Below, piece by piece: positions 1-11,717 of a stretch of DNA of 64,000 nt. The first letter of the stretch is position 1; each line of letters starts with the position of its first letter. The notes below the pieces were generated by a model. The model worked only from the letters and a program-made list of their open reading frames with translations. It was not told where the DNA came from and ran no database searches. Position numbers and translations under genes: made by a program. Source of the DNA: Taudactylus pleione (lineage: Eukaryota; Chordata; Amphibia; Anura; Myobatrachidae); the NCBI GenBank assembly GCA_031769625.1, contig JAUIMM010000170.1, positions 625,001-689,000 of the forward strand, given 5' to 3'.

Positions 1-85
1 AGGGGGCCAACACAGCATACCCTGAGAGAGGGGTAGACACATGGAGACTGCACACAGGATCCCTCCTCTCTTAAACCGCCCCTTA
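1..85 (+). repeat. Truncated end of a 'caggggcgt' dispersed repeat
   Basis: These bases resemble the right end of the complete copy at 39134-39533: a gggggcc start, then a ggagactg motif, then ccctcctctc and a decayed cgcccctt end. The rest lies outside the window. Confidence 0.5.
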
Positions 86-216
86 AAAGCGGGACAATTC
101 TATAAAATCAAATAATATTATATAAAACTATTCTCCCGTTTATACTATACAGTTTGACTCAAGGTATGCAATCAAATAAAAAATGGCTGCCCAAAGCCGA
201 TGATTACCAGAACAGA

Positions 217-747
217 GGGCCTGATTCAGCAAGGAACGCAGTATAGCGTAAGCACGCAGTTCAGTGTGATAGTATGCTAATCCATAGCGATCGCAATGCC
301 ACCGCATGCACTACATAGAGGCTCCCACTTTACTTTACACACGTCCGAAATTAGCAAGACACGTCCGAGGTTAGCAAGACTGCGAAAACATCGGTACAAT
401 CGAGTACCATCGGACCTATACGCACAGGTAAGGCAGGTCAGACCTTACTCAGGAATTGCTTACTTCAGCGCACGCTATTAGGCCTCAGGCTGCGTCTGAC
501 ATCGCAGTGGATAATTTATGCACGCTCCTGCAACACCGTCCCAACGCACTGTTTGACCACTCCCCCGTCACCACCCACAAACAGCACTTCCCGTCAATCA
601 CTCTGCGCTGGGTCTGCGTAGTCACTGGGATCGCAGTCCCGATCGCAGTGTCTTGTACACGCACGCGCACTGTGATACAAACGCAAAACGCAACAATAGG
701 CCGATTGCGTGCGTATTAGCAAGTGCATTCCTTGCTGAATCAGTCCC
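217..747. mobile_element. MITE-like element with gggcctgattcag ends
   Basis: The inverted ends pair gggcctgattcagcaaggaa with ttccttgctgaatcagtccc. The interior has no credible gene. Copies with related interiors occur at 11718-12182 and, truncated, at 52209-52420. The short open frames inside are not coding by any evidence I can see. Confidence 0.7.
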
Positions 748-1074
748 AGAGAGCAGTAACAAGAACGGTGGCTGCGAATCCCGCACATATACACAGAGAC
801 GTGTACCACACCTCTGGCAAACAAAGACATAATTATTATTTTGGTGGGAGGGTGTTTTCTCATAGCAATTAATTAACCTGTTTGTGTTTCTGAAAGTGTC
901 TTATGTTTCGCTGAACCGGAGGAGCAGGAAATGTGGGTCCATCACAGTTATAGACTCCATGATCATCAGCTTCTGGGGACAGACGGAGGAGGACATTTGT
1001 GCAATGTGATCAATGTAATAAAACCGATGTGAGAGGTCTGTATGAGAGCTACCCCCTATTGGACAGGGGACAAT
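748..1074. other. No recognisable feature
   Basis: Ordinary-looking non-coding sequence between two MITE-like elements. Confidence 0.4.
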
Positions 1075-1559
1075 GACCCTCATTCACAGGCGGTCGCAAG
1101 AAGCAAGCGCTCGCTCTGAATGAGGGCGGCCGCTTGACTTTTCAAGTGCTGCCTCCTGGTCGCTAGCTAAGCTGTGGGCTAACACCCACAGCTTTAAGAC
1201 CATCGCGACCATCGGGGCTTGCGATGAGACCCTAAGGTTGGGTCTCGGCAACCGCAAGCCGCAAGCCCCAGGGCTGATCGAGCAGGAAGCTCCCCACTGA
1301 CATTACTGCTGATGTCAGTGCGGCCGCCCACAAAACGGCAAGGAACGCCTCAGTTTGTGAAACCACCCCCCCGCCACGCCTACAAAACGGGTCGAGCTGT
1401 CGATCAACATCAACACTATTGTAGTGAGCTCCAGAGTGAGAGAATTTCTCTCTCGCTCCGGGACTTGCGCACGGCAGTGCAGCCACTGTGCGTGCGCAAG
1501 GCCTTAACATCGACCCGGTTGCGAGCGCTCAGCGCTTGCGACCGGGTCTGAATGAGATC
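1075..1559 (-). mobile_element. GC-rich multi-hairpin MITE, copy 1
   Basis: The ends pair gaccctcattcacaggcggt with a copy in reverse at 1530-1559. The interior matches, in reverse, the copies at 3441-3957 and about 42000-42300. Shared segments include ggtctcg, caggaagctcc and the CTGACAT/GATGTCAG hairpin arms. A ~480-bp GC-rich block with several internal short palindromes and no coding frame. Confidence 0.65.
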
Positions 1560-2039
1560 CAATGATCTCAAGATAAACTAACATTTTACCATTCTAGACA
1601 GTCACATTTTCCTTACGCGATTACATTCTTATTATCGGTGATCTCGTACACTAATGGCGATCTATGCAAAGGGGAGGGATGTGAAAGCTGTTTTTGTTTA
1701 AGATGTTTTCCACTATCCCTGACTATGTTGTGAGTCAACATAAAGAAAAGTTTACATTAGGTCACTGACGCCTACACAGTGAGCACATTATAGCAGTGCA
1801 GGGCGCCTTTGTGAAGCAGAACATACACATATGAAGTTCAAAGACCACAGCAGAACGTAAAATGTTTGTGTGTGCGTGTCTCTATTTGAGAACAAACAAT
1901 TGTCATATTGCTGTCGAACATTTTAGGCTCTGAGTGGTTTCCTGCAGTGTCTTTCACAATGCTTAAACTACCCATATGTACTACAATTGTGACGGCCATT
2001 CGGGGCTGTTGCCGTTGAACGCAAGCCAGCTGTATCTGA
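1560..2039. other. No recognisable feature
   Basis: AT-leaning non-coding sequence with no repeat that I can match elsewhere in the window. Confidence 0.4.
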
Positions 2040-2527
2040 GGGCCTGATTCAGAGCCGGACGCTCTGACCAGAGCGCTCGCTCTGAATCAGGGCCCTCCTA
2101 CATGAAAATGGAGCGTCCTCCTGGACGCTCGCATAGCTGTGGGTGACCACCCACAGCTTATGCGAGCGTCCATGATGATGGTCGCGATGGTCAAGACCAT
2201 CGCGACCATCGGACTTGCGACGGAGACCCTGCGGTAGGGTCTCGCTGCCACAAGCCCTGGAGTGATTTTGGCTCTATCAGAGCCAAAATCACTCTCACTG
2301 ACATCACTAGTGATGTCAGTGGGGCCGGCTTCAGACGGTAGGCATTCCCATGGGAACGCCTCCGTCTGGCAGCCACGCCCCCGGCACGCCCACCAAAGGG
2401 GGCGTGCTGCCAATCAACATCGACCCGTCGCGTGACCCGTCGTTATTCGGGTCACGCGCATGCGCAATTCGGCACCATCGACCCGCTTGCGAGCATCCTG
2501 TGCTCGCGAGCGGGTCTGAATGACCCC
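2040..2527 (-). mobile_element. GC-rich multi-hairpin MITE, copy 2
   Basis: It begins gggcctgattcagagccgg and ends with gcgggtctgaatgacccc in inverted form. Inside is a row of near-perfect hairpins: GCTGTGGGTG/CACCCACAGC, GATGGTCGCG/CGCGACCATC, GAGACCCT/AGGGTCTC, GTGATTTTGGCTCT/AGAGCCAAAATCAC and CTGACATCAC/GTGATGTCAG. The same hairpin positions are filled by other sequences in sister copies (see findings). Confidence 0.7.
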
Positions 2528-3385
2528 CTGAGTACATACGCTGGACTCTCCCCAGCCCAGCACACAGCAGTACATGCTGAGCTGGAGAGGGAAGCTACTG
2601 CCTCTAAGCAGCAGCAGTCTTTGCACTGAACTAGGGATGAACACCGGAAGCCGATGGTTAGCAACCATCGATGTTTCAGATTCGATGGAAGTACTTCTTC
2701 CATCAAATACCGGAATTTGATGGTTGATAGCCATCGGATGCAGGTTTGCGATGCCATCGGATGGCTAGCTGTGGCAGAGTGCGGGTGTGCATATATTCTC
2801 TGTGTAACTGTAGGGTGGAGCCTGGGGGCAGCCCAGCATCTCAGAGAGTGCGGGGCGTGCCCCCACAGTGACGTGGACGGTGGTGCCTCGAGGCTCCGCC
2901 CCCTCTTTGGCCATTGCGATGGTTATATTTAATGGTTGCGATGCGATGGCTAGGTGCCATCGCATCGCTGGATTTGATGTCAAAAGCCCAGGGACCATTT
3001 GATGCTGGGCTTCCGATTTCCATCCTTACACTCCCCCTGCCCGATGTGCAGCCAGTGGGCGGGAAGAACTCAGAAGAGTGGGGGCCAGGGCCACAGACCT
3101 GATCACCAACCCCCCCCCCCCCCCCCCCCCGCCCATTTCCACCCCTATATCCATACACTTGGTTTCATAAGCCATCGACATCATCAGTGCTGGCACCAGA
3201 TAAGTCAGAAAATGGGCATCTCTTGCGCCTTCCAGTCATCTCAGCCATTTGGCGCCACGCCCTGAGTGAGAACACCCTCTTTCATCCGAGTTGCTCCCCT
3301 GCAGTCACAAAGTGGAAGTGCAACTGAATTGCGCACAGCTCTGCTTCGCTCATTGTTGCGGACGCTGGGTTGCAGAGCATACATA
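2528..3385. other. Unassigned non-coding stretch with a poly-C run
   Basis: It contains short CATCG/CGATG palindromes around 2650-2760 and 2920-2970, and a C run at about 3112-3130. This may be a decayed repeat; no gene or clear ends are visible. Confidence 0.35.
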
Positions 3386-4020
3386 GGGGTCTATGTACTA
3401 AGCATTGGAGAGAGATAAAGTACCAACCAATCAGCTCCTGTCAGCGAGTGCATAGTGCTCGCAAGCGAGTCAACGGTTGGGCAGTGCGCACGCTCGGCAT
3501 GCGCACTGCGCATGCACGAGCCCCGCAGCAAGTGAATTTTTACTCGCAGCGGGACTCACTACAAGACGGGGCAGCTGTCGATTGTGATTGACAACTCACC
3601 CCATTTTGTAGGCATGCAGGGGGGGGTGGCTGGACAAACGGAGGCATTCCTGAAGGAACGCCTGCCGTTTGTGGGCGGCCCTACTGACATCACCAGTGAT
3701 GTCAGTAGTGGACTTCCTGCTCTATTAGAACAGGAAGTCCACTGGGGCTTGCGGTGGACGAAACCCTACCACAAGGGTCTCGTCCCAAGCCCGATGGTCA
3801 CGATAATCATGACCATCGGCAGGCCGACCGCACACGCTGTGGGTGGTCACCCACAGCTGTGCGAGCAGCCTGGAGGCCGGTCAAAAAAAAAAATAGGGAC
3901 GCCATGATTCAAAGCGAGCACACGCAAATAGCGTGCGCCTCTGAATCAGGGCCACAGTCTGCAAAATGACAGGAGCTGATTTGTTAGTACTTTATCTCCA
4001 AGGTTTAGTACATCTGCCTC
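3386..4020. mobile_element. 'ccaaccaatcagctcctgtca' MITE, split by a nested element
   Basis: The outer arms are inverted: tactaagcattggagagaga followed by aagtaccaaccaatcagctc on the left, and the reverse complement at 3966-4014 on the right. The arms are separated by a nested multi-hairpin MITE. Uninterrupted relatives are the hairpins at 30194-30339 and 52638-52818. Confidence 0.65.
3441..3957 (+). mobile_element. GC-rich multi-hairpin MITE, copy 3 (nested)
   Basis: It ends in ctctgaatcagggcc and is inserted in the arms of the element above. It has the same ordered hairpins as copy 2, in reverse order. AGTGGACTTCCTG/CAGGAAGTCCACT occupies the position of the different but also self-complementary hairpin in copy 2. 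Confidence 0.65.
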
Positions 4021-4069
4021 ATAGAATGAAAACATGCAGGGTATGTTCTGCAAACGGACATAGGGCCGG

Positions 4070-5398
4070 ATTCAATTAGAGGCAAAAAGTGGCGTTTGGA
4101 GAAAAAGTTTCCGCGGATTTGGACTTTACGCCTGTTTTCAAAGTGTCTCCATATTTAATTCCAGGACGATTTCGCCTAAGCTTATGAATAGGTGAAAAAA
4201 GTGCAAAATCTTTATTTTGGGGCACAAATGTGGGGAACCGACTCAGATCCCTTGGGACAGCCTCCAAAAGAACAAATCAGGCAAAAAAAAATACCTCAGA
4301 ACACCTCAAGTACTTTTGTTTTGGGGCAAAAAAGTAAAAACTGGGGGGACAACTATAAAAACTAGCGAAATACACTTCTTGGGGTGCTGTTAGGATGGGT
4401 CAAGTGTTTTTGGGATTGCAGGTGCATGTATGAGGGTGGTTTTTCGCGTTTTTAAAAAGTTCACTTACCGTCCAAAATAAAGAATTGGAAAAAAAAAGAA
4501 GTTTACTTTAGAGACATAAAATATGCGAGCACCCATTTTCAAGTACCCGAAATTTGACTGGACTCCTTGTTTAACCAAAAAATACAGCTTTATGCCATTT
4601 TCACCACTTGTGCAAAGACGCTAATAAGTAGCAATTTAAAGTACTTAAGTGCCCCAAACACTTTTATTAGGGCTATTAGTACACATCTACATTGGTTCCC
4701 TGTTAGTTATCTTTTGGGGGGTACAGACTGACTGGGAGGCAATCGGGAAGCCGACTGCCTAAATACCGGCAGCCGGCTTCCCGACTGTCTTATCCCGGCA
4801 AGGGTGAAATGCCGGGCGTCTAGATGTAGTGATGCCGGGCGCCGCGAGCGGACAGCCACGGGGGGGGAGGGTTAGGTTTAGGGCTCCCGGGGAGGACTTA
4901 GGGTTTGGCACCCCCCCGGGAGGGTTAAGGTTAGGCTAGGGGGAGGGAGGGTTAGGGTTAGGCACCCCCGGGGGGACTTAGGTTTAGGCAGCGGGGAAGG
5001 GGGGGATTAGAGTTAGGCACTTGGGGGGAAGTTAGGGTTAGGCACCCCTAAGGAGGGTTAAGAGGGCTAGGTTAGGTTAGTGGATACTTACCTATCCACG
5101 ATCGGGATTTCCAGCGCTGTCGGGCTTCCGCTGCGTCGCACTCTGCTCCTGTCGGGCTGCCGCTGACGGGAATCGGCCGACGGTATTTCATACCAATTCT
5201 GACTGACTTCCCCACTTATGACAGTACTTTCCGCCTGTTCCGCATTCGCCGCTTTCCGTTGTTGCCTATTTAGGAATTGAATATGGAGAAAAGAGGTGAC
5301 GCGCACGGAAAGTTTCCGCTTCTGAAACAGGCGAAGGAGGCGGAAAGTCGGCCAGGCGAAACTTTTCTGACTTTTCACCTCTAATTGAATACGGACTT
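4070..5398. mobile_element. 'gtattcaat' family element, split by a nested repeat
   Basis: The left end is ggattcaattagaggcaaaa and the right end ttttcacctctaattgaata, which are inverted. The middle shares gacat(c)aaaatatgc and 'gtacccattttcaagtaccc' type sequence with copies at 18886, 43556 and 50953. A telomere-like-repeat element is inserted at about 4737-5226. Confidence 0.6.
4737..5226 (-). repeat. Dispersed repeat with telomere-like (TTAGGG-type) core
   Basis: It begins with 'aatcgggaagccgactg'. A degenerate run of gggttagg/ggtttaggcac units follows at about 4865-5080, then acttacctatccacgatcgg and a gatttccagcgctgtcggg segment. Other copies are at 48236-48590 (same orientation) and 57065-57540 (reverse). 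No gene. Confidence 0.65.
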
Positions 5399-5400
5399 GA

Positions 5401-5834
5401 GCTGGCCATACACCAGACCAACTCTCCTCCAACCATCCAACTAGTTGTTTGGTTGGAATGAAAATCCGGTAATGTGTGGGAGCAAATGACAATCCGCAAT
5501 CTGCTCCCAAACACTGGAAAACAGATGAGAGCTGTTGTTCAGACAAGTTTTTTAAATCATATATACAACTATTTGTCTGGTTACGGCGCTCAGTATGGTC
5601 CATACATTTATCAATAAAGTCTAAATATACTTAAATGTCCAGCAGAATTTTTTTTTCTTTTTTTAAATCAAACAGATCTAACCAACTTGCCTGAACAACC
5701 TTTTACGTGTTTTCCAGTGTTTGGGAGCAGATTGCTGATTGTCATTTGCTCCCACGCATTACCGGATTTTCATTCCATCCAACCAACTAGTTGGATGGTT
5801 GGAGGAGAGTTGGTCTGGTGTATGGCCAGCTTTA
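5401..5834. mobile_element. Foldback MITE, 'gctggccatacac' family
   Basis: Arms of about 180 bp are inverted copies of each other: gctggccatacaccagacca at the left edge, with its complement at the right. A 100-bp spacer lies between them. Related elements are at 16460-16772 and 38463-38781. The open frames here simply read the arms. Confidence 0.75.
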
Positions 5835-6032
5835 CGTTTAATCCAATCTACACATTGATCTGAGGTTCATTGGAGCTAGCGGAGAGCGCAGTTGGACATG
5901 GTCCACTATCTCCAGCATCAAGTAACTGGATTAGTTGAGCCCCGTATTAAATAAATGTTCAGTCCAAGCACTGAAGGGACAAGTCTGTCACATTGTGGGC
6001 TGATTGGACATAGGTCTGGCTTTGCAGAGCCG

Positions 6033-8394
6033 AAAAAATACACACAAGGGAGCGCTATAATAAAAAGTTACAAATTCATTTAATATCACATGATTGTTAA
6101 GATTGTTACATATAATAAAACCACTGAATATGGCCAAAAATTATTTTAATAAATAAAAAATTAGTATAGAATAGGGCAAAATAGCCTCAAGAAGAACAAA
6201 TATAAAGTCCACTAACCTGTGATATCTATTTTATTTTTGTATGTGTAACATCTAAATACCTCATCAATTTTTAAATAATCCATATTAATCTTATTGCTAA
6301 TTAATTGTTTAGTAGCCTTGGTTATAAAATGGGGTTATGGGATCCATAGACCCCGATGATGATCATTACTAACAGGTGTAAATTGTGTCTGTGAAAAGAT
6401 ATTTATATAAAAAAAGATAATAAAGTAAGTTATTACTGCTGTTTTAGAACTTGGGTCCTTGTGAGCATTGTGCTCTGCTGTTAGCCCACCAGGGCCATTG
6501 TGGCTGATCAATTGCTAGAGCTACTCTATGGGTTTCTGCAATTCAATTTTTCTGGATTGATTATTAATATGACTGGGGTTAAATGAGTGACCGATAGTTG
6601 TATGTGGACATAATATTGATTGTCAAGCCGTAAAAGTATATACAGGTTGAGTCTCCCATATCCAAAATGCTTGGGACCAGGGATATTTTGGATATCGGAA
6701 TATTCCGTACTTTGGAATATTTGCATAAAATAATGAAATATCTTGGGAATGGGACCCAAATCTAAACACAGAATGCATTTCTGTGTTATATACACCTTAT
6801 ACACACAGCCTGAAGGTTATTTTATACTATATTTTTAATAATTTTGTGCATCAAAAAAAATTTGTGCACATACATGAAATTCATTTATGTTTTAAATAAA
6901 CCTTATACACACAGCCTGAAGGTTATTTTATACTATATTTTTAATAATTTGTGCTTTAAACAAAGTTCGTGTACATTGAACCACCAGAAAGCAAAGATTT
7001 CACTTTCTCAGTCATGCTAAAAATATTCCGTATTTCGGAATATTCCGTATTTCGGAATATTTGGATATGGGAGACTCAACCTGTATAAAAATATAAAAAA
7101 AAAATTCCTATATATATTTTATTCTTTTCGTTTTTTTTCTTCCCTAAATAGAAACTATCTGAAGATCTCTTTATACATGTTACATATGTTAAGTGATAAT
7201 ATGAGAAGTGTAATTTATCTGAATACATTTTTATCTAATTAATAACGTGGTGAATACTGAAAAGATATTGGTTACAAGGTTATTAAAACCAAAATATTGC
7301 TCTGCGTTGGATTCGATCCTGGGTCATTGTGGTTGCCAGTGCTCTAGCATTAGGCCTCTAGACTATTTGGGCTGATTGAATTCTTTTTGGATTTCTCTCT
7401 ATACATAAACCATCTAAATTCATTTTTATGTTGATGTCTATCTGCAGTGTTTCTCCATGATGCCATTATAGTTGTAACTGTTTAATATGTGATTTTAAGT
7501 TTTCTCTATGTAATTGGTTATTATTATCATCAAAGTTTTTTCCTGGTAACAATGACCTGTTGTATTATGATTATCCGTATGCTAAGCTGTTACAAAAAAG
7601 TTTTGTTCACCAGCAGACTTCCCTCCTCTTTCCTAATTAAATACATCTGTTACTGTTTTATCAAGTTAGTTGTTGGATGGAAGCCATTGGCTATGACACC
7701 ATTTAAATATATTGCCTGTGAGATACCTGCAAAACCCTTCTGAAGAAACAGATACACGTTTATAACGGAGAAACCGGTCAAAGACTTATCCGCAGGTTTG
7801 CCCGCTATTGCCACAGATTCCGGTGATTTATATGATAACAAACGGGACCCCGGGGATACAAGCAAATTGGATCTGTAAGGCTACTCCACCTGCGTCTCCC
7901 TCCCTAAACACCGCGGCCGATGATGTGTTGCTCCCGCTGACACAGCTCCATCTTCAACATCAGGTGGATGCGTGTACGTCTCACGGGGTGCGTAATCCAC
8001 TGAGGTATTGCCCTCCCAATGCTGCTACTCCGGGACAGAGTACTGGGGATCGAGATCTGCAAGGTGGTGAGGTTCACGGTGAGGAGGTTGAGCTTGAAAA
8101 GCCGGTGTTTGGGCTCACTGATCCTTATATTGTATACCTGGATAAATGTACACGTTATTTCACAATGTGGATCCCCGCATTCTAAACTGATTTCTAAAGG
8201 CATAGTGGACTTTATATGTTTTTTCTTGAGGCTATTTTGCCCTATTCTATGCTAGTTTTTTTATTTATTTAAATTATTTTTGGCCATATTAAGTGGTTTT
8301 ATTATATGTAAGGTGTAAAATATATCTTACCAATCATGTGATATTAAATTAATTTGTAACTTTGTATTAAAGCGCTCCCATGTGTGTATTTTTT
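6033..8394. mobile_element. Element with ~190-bp inverted terminal repeats
   Basis: The left arm (6033-6217) starts aaaaaatacacacaagggag and runs through gcgctataata to aaagtccacta. The right arm (8203-8394) is its inverse, from tagtggactttatatg to gcgctcccatgtgtgtattt. The interior has no recognised gene; the weak frame at 7489-8185 has no domain I know. Near 7735-7785 the sequence ctgaagaaac...gagaaaccggtc resembles a decayed hammerhead core. The inverted arms suggest a non-autonomous Penelope-like element, but a DNA transposon is possible. A Tigger-like MITE is inserted inside. Confidence 0.5.
6643..7083. mobile_element. Tigger/pogo-like MITE
   Basis: Terminal inverted repeats begin CAGGTTGAGTCTCCCATATC and end in the reverse complement, flanked on both sides by TA as expected for Tc1/mariner/pogo-type insertion. 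The internal motif 'aaaatgcttgggaccag' and the 'acaccttatacacacagcctg' segment (present twice) are like a repeat family I remember from mammals. Confidence 0.75.
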
Positions 8395-8661
8395 CTGTTG
8401 TGCATTTCTGCATTTTAGGTTTAATGCTTAAGAGCCTACACATGGGATGTAAAATATTCAATGCAACAGGCTAAATGCAATCTGCCCTAAGACCCTCATG
8501 TAGAACGTCGCAATGTGGGGTCGCGCACAAGCGTAAATTATTATTAATCTACCCAATAGACAATATCCCTACATTATGTACTCAAAAGAGCAATACCTGA
8601 CTTTTCACATAGATTTACTGAACAAGAAACACCATGATTAGTGCAATAAATATTCCATACG

Positions 8662-9381
8662 CAGGGCCGAAACTAGGACACCTGTCACCCAGTGCAAGGC
8701 AGTAATTTTGCGCCCCCTCCCTTCCTGTACCTGGATTTTGTCCTTGCTCCTCCATAAGGCAGTGCACTAGTCAGACGTCCCTGGTGTAGTGATTAACATT
8801 ATTCCACACACCATAATGCCCATTACACATTATGCCACACACTGTAATACCTATTACCAAAGTGCCACTTACATATTTGGCCGACACCATTTTATGCACC
8901 ACAGTAAGGCTTCTAATTACTTTAAAATTACCTCCTCGTTGTCAGGGGCTTTATGCTCATTACCAGGGGTTTCATGCTCATTGCCAGGTGGTTTCATGCT
9001 CTTTGCCAGGGGGTTTCATGCTCTTTGCCAGGGGGCTTCATGCTCATTGCCAGGGGGTTTCATGCTCATTGCCAGGGGGTTTCACAGGAGAAGATACAGC
9101 TTTCTGCATCTACTACTGGTACATTGCACTAGCCTAACAGACACTAGAGGTCCAGTAGGACCTCTAGCATCTGTCTTCTCAACGGCGGTGGCCATTTTTG
9201 GATGGACGATTTCAGCAGAGCCCCTGTGGATGGAGTCGTCCGCATGGAATTTGCAGCCCCCAAGTCACCATGCGCTACAAGACTGCGCGGGGTGTGCAGG
9301 GGTTGAGTCAGCCCTTTTTCACCCCCTGCATTCTGGCACCCGGTGCATGTGCACCTCTAGCCCCCCCTAGTTGCGGCCCTG
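8662..9381. mobile_element. MITE-like element with cagggccg ends
   Basis: Inverted ends cagggccgaaactagg (left) and cctagttgcggccctg (right). It contains a short tandem array at 8940-9085. No coding function is supported for the 193-codon frame that crosses that array. Confidence 0.6.
8940..9085 (+). repeat. Six-copy ~23-bp tandem repeat
   Basis: The unit is close to ttcatgctcattgccagggg gt, with ctcatt/ctcttt variants. It lies within the cagggccg element. Confidence 0.8.
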
Positions 9382-10810
9382 CCATATGGCTTCTTATTAT
9401 TGTAGTCATGATAATATTTCCCTTTAGACGATTCCAACAGCAAATCCAATAATAATAAATGACGACCTTCCGTGTTCTGTCCAATCCGTGTCAAAGTGAA
9501 AAGTATTAATATCAACAACAGACAGATAAGGGGACGTATTGTATCTCTCTATTGTATCCATTGATATATATATAGCGCCTTGAGACTGAGTACATCCTAT
9601 TTCTTCCTATAGCACATGACATTTTCATGATTAAATTGCTGCAATAAGCAACACGACCTGAGACTAAAGAATGTAGAGGACTGAACAGACGTATTACGCG
9701 TTGGTGCACATAAATAAATGAACCACAATTCAGGAATATTGGTAAACGTAATCCGATAGCCTCTAGTACATATATTAATCAACTGCAAAATAACAATGCA
9801 ATAAATCACCCACAAATGAAAATGTATGAATTCACCAAAAAGGCGATGGAAGCGCGAATGAACAGAGGCTGCAAATGAATAAATGTGACTTTAATCCATA
9901 TCTGTCGATGTGTTAGTACTGATACATTATGAGAGCAGTGAAATGTTGCAGAGAGCTGGCAGATGACAAGTGAGCAAGATATAAATGATGTATGTAACGG
10001 CTGCCGTCAGCAGCTATGTGTGTGTTAGTGGTTTATTACAGCACAGACATTTATTGCATGGCAACCCCATATATTTCATTATCCCTCTAGTAATCTCTCG
10101 GTTATCGTGTTGGTGCAATCTGCGTAACTCACATCGCGCATTTTCTGGATGCTGACATGAAAGGACGCCGATGGTTTTCAGTCATTTTTATGTAATCTGC
10201 TACTGAAAAGGGAAACATTTATCGCTATAATGAAGAACGTTATAAACGGTACATTTATTATCAGATTTCGTGCTCATAAATAAATGTATCAATTTAAATA
10301 ATTAGACCTTTGACTTATATACTTCTTTTGAGAAGCTGAAGCAGGACTTGGGTCCGATACTCACTACCAGCGGCATATTTCATTTACTAACACAGTGATA
10401 CTAATGTCTCCGGTATTTAACATTAGTTACCACTCCAGCGAGGTCCAGCAAAGCCCCCCTCCTCGATGGTGTCCTTCGCTCTGTTGCTGGCAGGCTGCCG
10501 CTGTTGGCAATGGACTGCTCTGTAATGCGCATTTGCGATGGCGTAATATTTGCACCGCCTGTGACCTTGCATATGCATATGTTATTGTAATGTCTGCCTA
10601 TAACGTGTATTGCACTAGCAGTAAATCACCGCAATGTCATACAGAGGGGATTTTCTATAGTCTACTCTAGAGCCAAAAGTCATGGGATAGCAGTATGTAA
10701 AGGTAATGGTAGGTGGCGTCACCGTTCTGTGACTTTTTGGAAATGCCCAGACCTGCAACAGTTGTAATCTGACATCTCGTGAGCCAGCTTGAGCACCGGC
10801 TAGGCGGCTC
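9382..10810. other. No recognisable feature
   Basis: Low-complexity-free, AT-rich non-coding DNA. I see no gene and no repeat matching the rest of the window. Confidence 0.4.
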
Positions 10811-11717
10811 ATGGCAAGGCGACGTGAATTATCGGAGTTCGAACAGGACATGATGGTGGGTGGCTGACGGATAGGACATTCCGTCTCCGAAGTTGTTGTG
10901 ACATTCAACATTCCTCGATCTGTGGTGTCACGTATGTACCGAAAATACCTCATGGAAGGTATTACCACCCACCGTGGCCAGCGCAATGGCCGACCACGGG
11001 TGCTTAATGATCCTGACCAGCGGCATCTGCCCAGAATTGCCCGTGGTAACTGACAGACGACGCTGGCTCAGATCACATCCACATTCAATGCAGGAGGTAC
11101 CAGACTCATATTCAGCAGGTCAGTGCAACGTTCTTGTTTTCATGGGATATGGGAGCAGAAGACCCACCAGAGTGCCCCTGTTAACATGACGACACTGGAC
11201 ACAGCGCCTCACCAGGGATCATGATGTAGCTAATTGGAGCCTGGAGGACTGGCAACATGGGGCGCAGCCCGACGAGTCACGATTCCAGTTGTTTCGGGCT
11301 GACAATAGGGTTCGGGTGTGGCACAGACCCCATGAGGCCATGGACCTCAGTTGTCAACAAGGCACTGTGCAGGCTGGTGGTGGTTCCATGATGGTGTGGG
11401 GTGTGTTCACGTGACATGGGCTGGCTCCACTGGGCCGCATGAACATGTCATTGACCGGTAACCGCTACGTTGCATTGTTTGGTGACCATCTGCAGCACTT
11501 CATGGAATTTATGTATCCCCTCAACGATGGAATACTCCAGCAGGGTAATGCACCATGTGCTCGGTCCCATGTTGTCCTGAATTGGTTCGAGGAGCATTCT
11601 GGAGAGTCCTGACGAATGATGTGGCCGCCACGTTGCCCTGACATGAACCCAATCGGGCATTTGGAGAGGTCCATTTGCACTCAATTCTCCAGATCAAATG
11701 ACCCTTTATGAAGCGAT
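10811..11717 (+). pseudogene. Tc1-like transposase pseudogene
   Basis: Starting from an ATG at 10811, the readable remnant has the helix-turn-helix part (MARRRELSEFEQDMMVGG, then VVVTFNIPRSVVSRMYRKY and GRPRVLND). The catalytic domain follows (DESRFQLFRADNRVRVWHRP, GGSMMVWGVFT). It carries several nonsense codons and frameshifts. The second catalytic Asp of QQDNAP has become Gly (QQGNAPC), and the Glu of PIEHL has become Gly (PIGHLE). The 3' end is truncated by the MITE that starts at 11718. Tc1 elements transpose by a DD34E cut-and-paste enzyme; this copy is dead. Confidence 0.85.

Noticed and set aside
4865..5080. Interstitial telomere from a chromosome fusion
   Set aside because: The same telomere-like run with the same flanks occurs at two other places in the window, so it is part of a dispersed repeat.
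7489..8255. Possible gene in three overlapping short frames
   Set aside because: No recognised domain, no splice support, and it is inside an inverted-repeat element that looks non-coding.
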